DNA of 64,000 nucleotides from Burhinus oedicnemus. Its lineage: Eukaryota; Chordata; Aves; Charadriiformes; Burhinidae. The translations under genes and the position numbers were made by a program. The notes under the pieces were generated by a model. The model had not been told where the DNA came from, did no database searches, and saw nothing but the letters and a program-made list of their open reading frames with translations. Shown here in pieces: positions 58,641-64,000 of this stretch (its first letter is position 1; each line of letters begins with the position of its first letter). The stretch lies in contig VFFE01008422.1 of NCBI GenBank assembly GCA_008921705.1, forward strand, positions 53,531 through 117,530, written 5' to 3'.

Positions 58641-61029
58641 GCTTATTTTCTACATTTACATTTCATTGTATGGACCTGCAGTAGCACAATGCTGCAAGTT
58701 GACATCAACCCAGAATTACGACAATCCATAACAATATGAGTATGTGAGCTCTCCACAGCTGCTGGGGAACCACTGCACAGCTGGGGTTAAGTGGGAGTGC
58801 AAAGATGTCCATCAGGACACTTCTAGCATTTCTTGTTTGCCATAAGTGAACATGTCTCTCTCAACACTGGTAGAGCTGCACTTCCATAAAAGTACACAAC
58901 TCCTGCAGTCTCTTTCCACTACTGTAAAATCATGAAAAATTAATGTTATACTACGTCTGTTTCTAACAAGGGCATTATTTGGGCTTCCAGGAATCTATCT
59001 AATGTCAAGGTGCTTTGCCTCTTTGGTGGGGATTATAGGCCATGAAAGTTAACTTCAAGAAATGTGTAAGTATGCAAACCTTAGTAAAACTCATGAAACT
59101 GGTGTCGCTGCCTCTGAATCTGGCTCCTAAATTAACTTTCTGGGTTTCCCAAGAGCACTTTGGCTCAACAACAAAAAAGTTGTGCCCCATTGGAATCGAA
59201 CTGGAATTGGTGTGGTACTGAAAATACAAGAGGGACAGAGCACAGACTCCGAGACGTCTGTGCAGGAACATTCCTCTTTAGGGGAAAAGATAGAACTGGT
59301 CTGATACCAGTAAGCATGTTGTGAGCCTTCCCATTTTGTTTCCAAACTCCTAGTGAAAGCACGGAAATACAGGAGTCGACCCATCACTTCAAAGTAAACC
59401 AGCATTTGTGCTATATACTATGAAAATCACTGCTGTTCCTCTGTGAATTGTTAAACAATCATGGGTTGTTGGTGAGAGTGTGTGGTTATTTTTTCTCCCT
59501 GATGTGCTCTGCAGTATGTCAGTGGTTATCTAAATATGACCCCTAGTGTTCAACTTGGATGGCAATAATTTAAGAAATTTAAAGCCCTTGCTAGACTTCC
59601 CTTAAGAAGAGGGCCATCTTTTCTGGTTATCCCAATATCCTATAAAAAAAAAACAAAACCAAACCTAAATTTTTCTTGCTTGTGGAGTACAAATTGTTGA
59701 AGATATACTGTTTTCAAAGCATAAAACACTTAAGAATCACATCCAGATTTTAGAGATAATTGTTACAGGCAGGGAATAATCTACACTGAAAAAATTTATT
59801 GCAAGATTATCCCATCTGCAGAAACAGAAAATATTAAGTAATGAAGTTGCTAATGGTAGAGCATCAGTGGAAGCTATCATACACTACTATGCATTACATT
59901 ACAAGGACAGTGATGAAGACTCTATGGTACAATGGCTGATACAAGAAACTCTGAGATAGGACTTTTTATTTTTGTTTCATTCCCAATGCTGCCACTAATT
60001 TTCTGGTATGCTTGTCAATAGGTCATTTAATCTCTCTGTTCTTCTGTTTCCTTCTTGACAAAGTGCAGACACATTTTTTTGTTTGAGGGTTATGAGGTTT
60101 AAAAATTGTCTGTAAAGTTGTGTGAAATTTTGGATAAAAAGTAAAATAAAATTGAGTTGCCACTTGTCATTTTTAAACTATAGGAAAGGGAAGAAAGATA
60201 ATCTATGTATATTTTATTAGGTATAAGCAATCAGAGGGAGAGTCTGGGACTGCAGTCTGCAGAAGTGTGCAAGACCATTAGGTAACACTGCAAGTTGTGT
60301 GATGTTAAGGAAGGAAGGGGAAAAGAGCAGTGCTTTATCATCCAGGCTGCAGATGTCTAACAGCAGTTCTTCAAGAAAGGATGGACACAGTTAAACTACT
60401 GCTTTGGCTGTGTTCCTTTCTTCCTGCTTTGGTACTTGCTATATTGCCACATGTTTTTTAAAAGGACAAACAGTAATGATATGGACCAAAACAGTGGTCA
60501 CTGAAAGCTTAGACAATCAGCAGTGACAAGCTGGTTTGCAATGTTGTCCTTTGCTGATTGTTTTAAAGTATGTCAGACTGCGGATACAAATTAATGATTT
60601 ATCACATCATGGTGTAAAGCAGTATGTATGACATGTATTGTGTAAACACATAATACAGGGCCTCCTGCTTCCTGATTGTTTTTGTTAACTCTGTGCACAT
60701 AAGCATCTTGCAAACTTGACTACTTTGCCTCTTGTTCAGATATGGAATAGCTCCAACAGACTTATTTCTGCTCTTATCTGAATGCCTTAAGCATTAATGT
60801 GTATTGCTGATGTGCGCTCAAAGCCCTGTGGTTTATTTGCTAGAGGAGTGCTATCACCAGAAAAATCGCTGCCAATTCAGCTCTGCCATACAGATCTCAT
60901 ATACAGTATGCTGCTTCTTGTTATGTAAATGTTTCTTTGTGCCTGTTCAAATTTGGCCTCCCTGGTACAAAAGCACGCATCTCCTGGAGGCAGATATCAG
61001 ATATTATTTTTAACTTCAGTGCCATATCA
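58641..61029. other. Non-coding spacer
   Basis: AT-rich sequence; short frames near 59.0-59.4 kb have no recognisable domain. Nothing else seen. Confidence 0.5.
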
Positions 61030-62332
61030 TCCTGAGTGCACTCACGCGGCATGTGAAGGACAACCAGGGGATCAGGCCCAGCCAGCATGGGTTCATGAAA
61101 GGCAGGGCCTGTTTGACCAACCTGATCTACTTTTACGACCAGGTGACCTGCCTGGTGGATGAAGGAAAGGCTGTGGATGTTGTCTACTTGGACTTTAGTA
61201 AGACCTTCGACAGTCTCCCACAGCATTCTGCTAGAGAAGCTGGCAGCCCGTGGCTTAGACAGGTGTACTCTTCGCTGGATTAAAAACTGGCTGGATGGCC
61301 AAGCCCAGAGAGTTGTGGTGAATGGCGTTAAATCCAGCTGGCGGCAGGTCTCAAGCGGTGTTCCTCAGGGCTCGGTTTTGGGGCCAGCCTTGTTTAATAT
61401 CTTTAGTGATGATCTGGACGAGGGGATTGAGTGCACCCTCAGTAAGTTTGCAGATGACACCAAACTAAGTGGGAGTGTTGATCTGCTTGAGGGTAGGAAG
61501 GCTCTGCAGAGAGATCTGGACAGACTGGATTGATGGGCTGAAGCCAATTGCATGAGGTTTAACAAGGCCAAGTGCCAGGTCCTGCACTTCAGTCACAACA
61601 ACCCCAGGCAGCACTACAGGCTTGGGGAGGAGTGGCTGGAAAGCTGCCCAGCAGAAAAGGACCTGGGGGTCCTGGTGGACAGCCAGCTAAACATGAGCCA
61701 GCAGTGCGCCCAGGTAGCCAAGAAGGCCAATGGCATCCTGGCCTGTATCAAGAATAGTGTGGCCAGCAGGAGTAGGGAAGTGATCGTGCCCCTGTACTCA
61801 GCGCTGGAGAGGCCACAGCTTGAGTACTGTGTTTTGGGCGCCACAGCATAGGACAGACATTGAGGTGCTGGAGCGTGTCCAGAGAAAGGCAACAAAGCTG
61901 GTGAGGGGTCTGGAGAACATGTCTTCTGAGGAGCAGCTGAAGGAATTAGGATTGTTTAGCCTGGACAAGAGAAGGTTGAGGGGAGACCTTATTGCTCTCC
62001 AACTCCCTGAAAGGAGGCTGTAGTGAGATGGACGCTGATCTCTTCTCCCAAGTAACTAGCGATAGGACAAGAGGAAACGGGTTTAAGTTGCACCAGGGGA
62101 GGTTTAGGCTGGACATTAGGAAAAAATTTCTTCACTGAAAGAGTTATCAAACATTGGAACAGGCTGCCCAGGGCGGTGGTTGAGTCACCATCCCTAGATG
62201 TTTTTAAAAGTTGTGTAGATGTGGTGCTTAGAGACATGGTTTAGTGGCAGACCTGGTAGAGTAGGGTCAATGGTTGGACTGGATGATCTTAAAGGTCTTT
62301 TCCAACCTAAATGATTCTATGATTCTATGATA
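61030..62332 (+). mobile_element. CR1 LINE, 5'-truncated, with RT
   Basis: Plus-strand CR1 starting at catcctgagtgcactcac (RT motif region) and ending with tail atgattctatgattctatga at 62332. The 3'UTR (ggtttagtggcagacctgg) matches that of the small copy at 20706-21136, so those two share a subfamily. Confidence 0.92.
61053..62237 (+). pseudogene. CR1 reverse transcriptase remnant
   Basis: 61053-61283: GRACLTNLIYFYDQ and [12 protein letters not shown] (motif A). 61159-61533 in another frame: [15 protein letters not shown] (motif B) and [26 protein letters not shown] (motif C), stopping at 61533. 61552-61851: thumb. 61820-62023: [26 protein letters not shown]. At least four frame changes or stops; motif A, B and C residues individually survive. 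Confidence 0.9.
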
Positions 62333-63678
62333 TTCCTCTTAATGCTTTTGAGCCTAAAAATGGAGTGCTATCACTTTCCATTGCTTCCATCTTACTTGCC
62401 CATAGCAGTGAGACTGGAACCAGGTCAAGACTGTTACTTTGAAAACAGACTGCCCCTGAAAGCTGGTAGATGTTGTAAAGGCATTCTTCTTTACTCATCT
62501 TTACAACTTTTTCCTTGATCAGTCCTGCCACAAGTGGGGAGGAAACACAGGAGAATGCACATGCCTTGCATATCAGGGTGAACCAGTTTGTGCTTACAGC
62601 CATAGTGAGCACAGTGTTCGAGGCTGAAGTGTCTTTCTCCAGTTAACATAACCAGTGTCCTTTCTGTCTGAGGATAACTCATTCCAGGTGTACATGCTGT
62701 GGGAATTGTTTGCCTCCTTAGGGTGTGCAGCTCAAGGAAGATATCTCTCAAACTGCACCCACTGGAATCATTGCTTGTGTCACCAGAACCAGAGCAGGGA
62801 CCTGTCACCAAGGACATAATTTGTGGTAGCGTCCCTTGCAAGGAAACATTGTGTTGCAGGACCAGAATTGAGAGGACAGCAAGGAAGAAAATCCGCCCTG
62901 ATGATCTCTCCCGACCTGAAAAAGTGCTAATACAGCCACTGTTGGTGCCCCAGTGTGAGCGTGAGTCAGAAAGAGAAGACCAAGAAGAGGCAAGATGTGG
63001 CTTTGGGGGAAGGCATAGTCCCACAGACAACAGGGAGGGCATTGCCACCAATAGGACACCCAAGGTTCTCTATGAAGAATGACACTAAATGAAGGAGCAT
63101 CATCTTCACCAGTATGAGCTCCAAGGCCAAAATCTGTCCTTATGGAGCCATGGGATTCTGGCTGGGAACCGTGACTCAGATCAAGCGCTTTTAGGGAAAT
63201 GCAGTCAGCTGCAGAAACACAAAATTATTTGATCAGCACAGATCCTGGCACTTCACTGTTGAAGGGAAACCTGCCGCTGGCTTCAAAGGGAGCAGGAAAA
63301 GGCCCCTCCTGTCTGTCTCTTGCTTTGGACAAGGATGATGGAAAACACTCAAAGCAGCAGCAAAATTAACACATTTGGAGGATATCAGCAGAATCTGAAG
63401 TTCTGTGCACTGACTCCCAGGCAGGCCAGAAGGCAGCCAGTTGGGGTTTTCTGCATGCCAAACATTCCTATCCTTTCTTTCCCAAAGCTACTTGTTTTCC
63501 AAACAGTGATTGCATGTTGGCAACACAGTTCTGACTGCTTGGGTGTGGGTAGTCCCATTTCTGCTGCTGCTCAGCAAGGTGAAAGGAAATATATTTTCAT
63601 TCCAGAGGATAAAAATGGCAGAGCTTCAGCTTTCACCTTCTCTCAGTCCAGAACTTTTATTGCCAATGAGTGTTAAAC
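62333..63678. other. Non-coding spacer
   Basis: Mixed-composition sequence with overlapping frames up to 190 codons (62491-63063 minus, 62699-63082 plus) that have no recognisable domain. No repeat recognised. Confidence 0.45.
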
Positions 63679-64000
63679 TGTTGTGGTTTGGGCCAGATTG
63701 GCCCAATCAGGCAGAACAACAGATGCTCTCTCTCTCTCCTGCTCTGCTTCTGAAGTGAGGCAGGAGAGAGAGAGAAAAAGAGAGACTTAAGAGTTTAGAA
63801 GGAACTAAACTACTTTAATGAAATATTAATAATAAAATAATAAAAAGAAAATAATGACATATATACAAAACCATATCAAGCTCCCAGGATGACAATCACG
63901 TCACCAGCAGGCATTGGGGAAGTCCCAGACTGGACTCAGTGATGGATGGGAACTGGATTCCGGATCTGGATTCAGGATCGGGATCAAAGGCAGACGAACA
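63679..64000 (-). mobile_element. LTR family A, running off the window
   Basis: Starts TGTTGTGGTTTGGGCC (the 3' terminus of a minus-strand family A LTR). It continues with the agagagaaaaagagagactt block and the aatattaataataaaataat block, then ctcccaggatgacaatcacg, as in 19530-19860 and the reverse of 53218-53946. Whether it is solo or the 3' LTR of a provirus cannot be told. Confidence 0.85.

Noticed and set aside
62491..63082. Overlapping frames of 190 (minus) and 127 (plus) codons
   Set aside because: No recognisable domain, no splice or promoter context, and the two strands overlap; treated as chance.

Overview
The window looks like bird nuclear DNA. It is AT-rich non-coding sequence crowded with CR1 LINE retrotransposons in both orientations, many ending in the CR1 3' octamer-type tail (ATTCTATG repeats), plus several bird-style endogenous retrovirus LTRs. 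The one host gene I can support is the C2H2 zinc-finger regulator ZNF366 (DC-SCRIPT), on the minus strand. Three coding exons are visible (15964-14666, 12573-12382, 5154-4980). They encode about 555 residues and all 11 zinc fingers. The C-terminal exon is not in the window and must lie beyond position 1; the 5' non-coding exon(s) were not identified. In birds this gene is normally on the Z chromosome (established synteny; not testable here).

Layout. 1-16 kb: ZNF366 coding exons; their introns hold a long minus-strand CR1 (1.9-4.9 kb), a plus-strand CR1 tail (6 kb), a short provirus-like LTR pair around a 20-N assembly gap (10.1-11.5 kb) and a CR1 tail. 16-39 kb: upstream intronic or intergenic DNA with CR1 copies at 18.1-19.4, 26.8, 29.3, 30.0-31.9 and 32.6-34.7 kb and LTRs at 19.5-20.3, 20.3-21.6 and 22.6-23.2 kb. 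39.5-45.4 kb: two LTR-like blocks, then a plus-strand CR1 interrupted by an LTR-gag-LTR chimera. 46.8-51.1 kb: CR1 fragments and two LTR relics. 53.2-58.2 kb: one long minus-strand CR1 that keeps its ORF1 (SGNH/esterase-like) region and was later hit by two different solo LTRs and by another CR1. 61-62.3 kb: a plus-strand CR1. 63.7 kb to the end: an LTR running off the window.

No mobile-element ORF looks intact: every CR1 ORF2 is 5'-truncated, frameshifted or internally deleted, and the only retroviral coding remnant (gag-like, 42.2-43.3 kb) has an in-frame stop and no start. The interest lies in the nesting: LTR ends and 5-bp target duplications can be read by eye and give a relative order of insertions. 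I found no tRNA, rRNA, CRISPR or prokaryotic feature. Most family assignments are by eye, without a repeat library.
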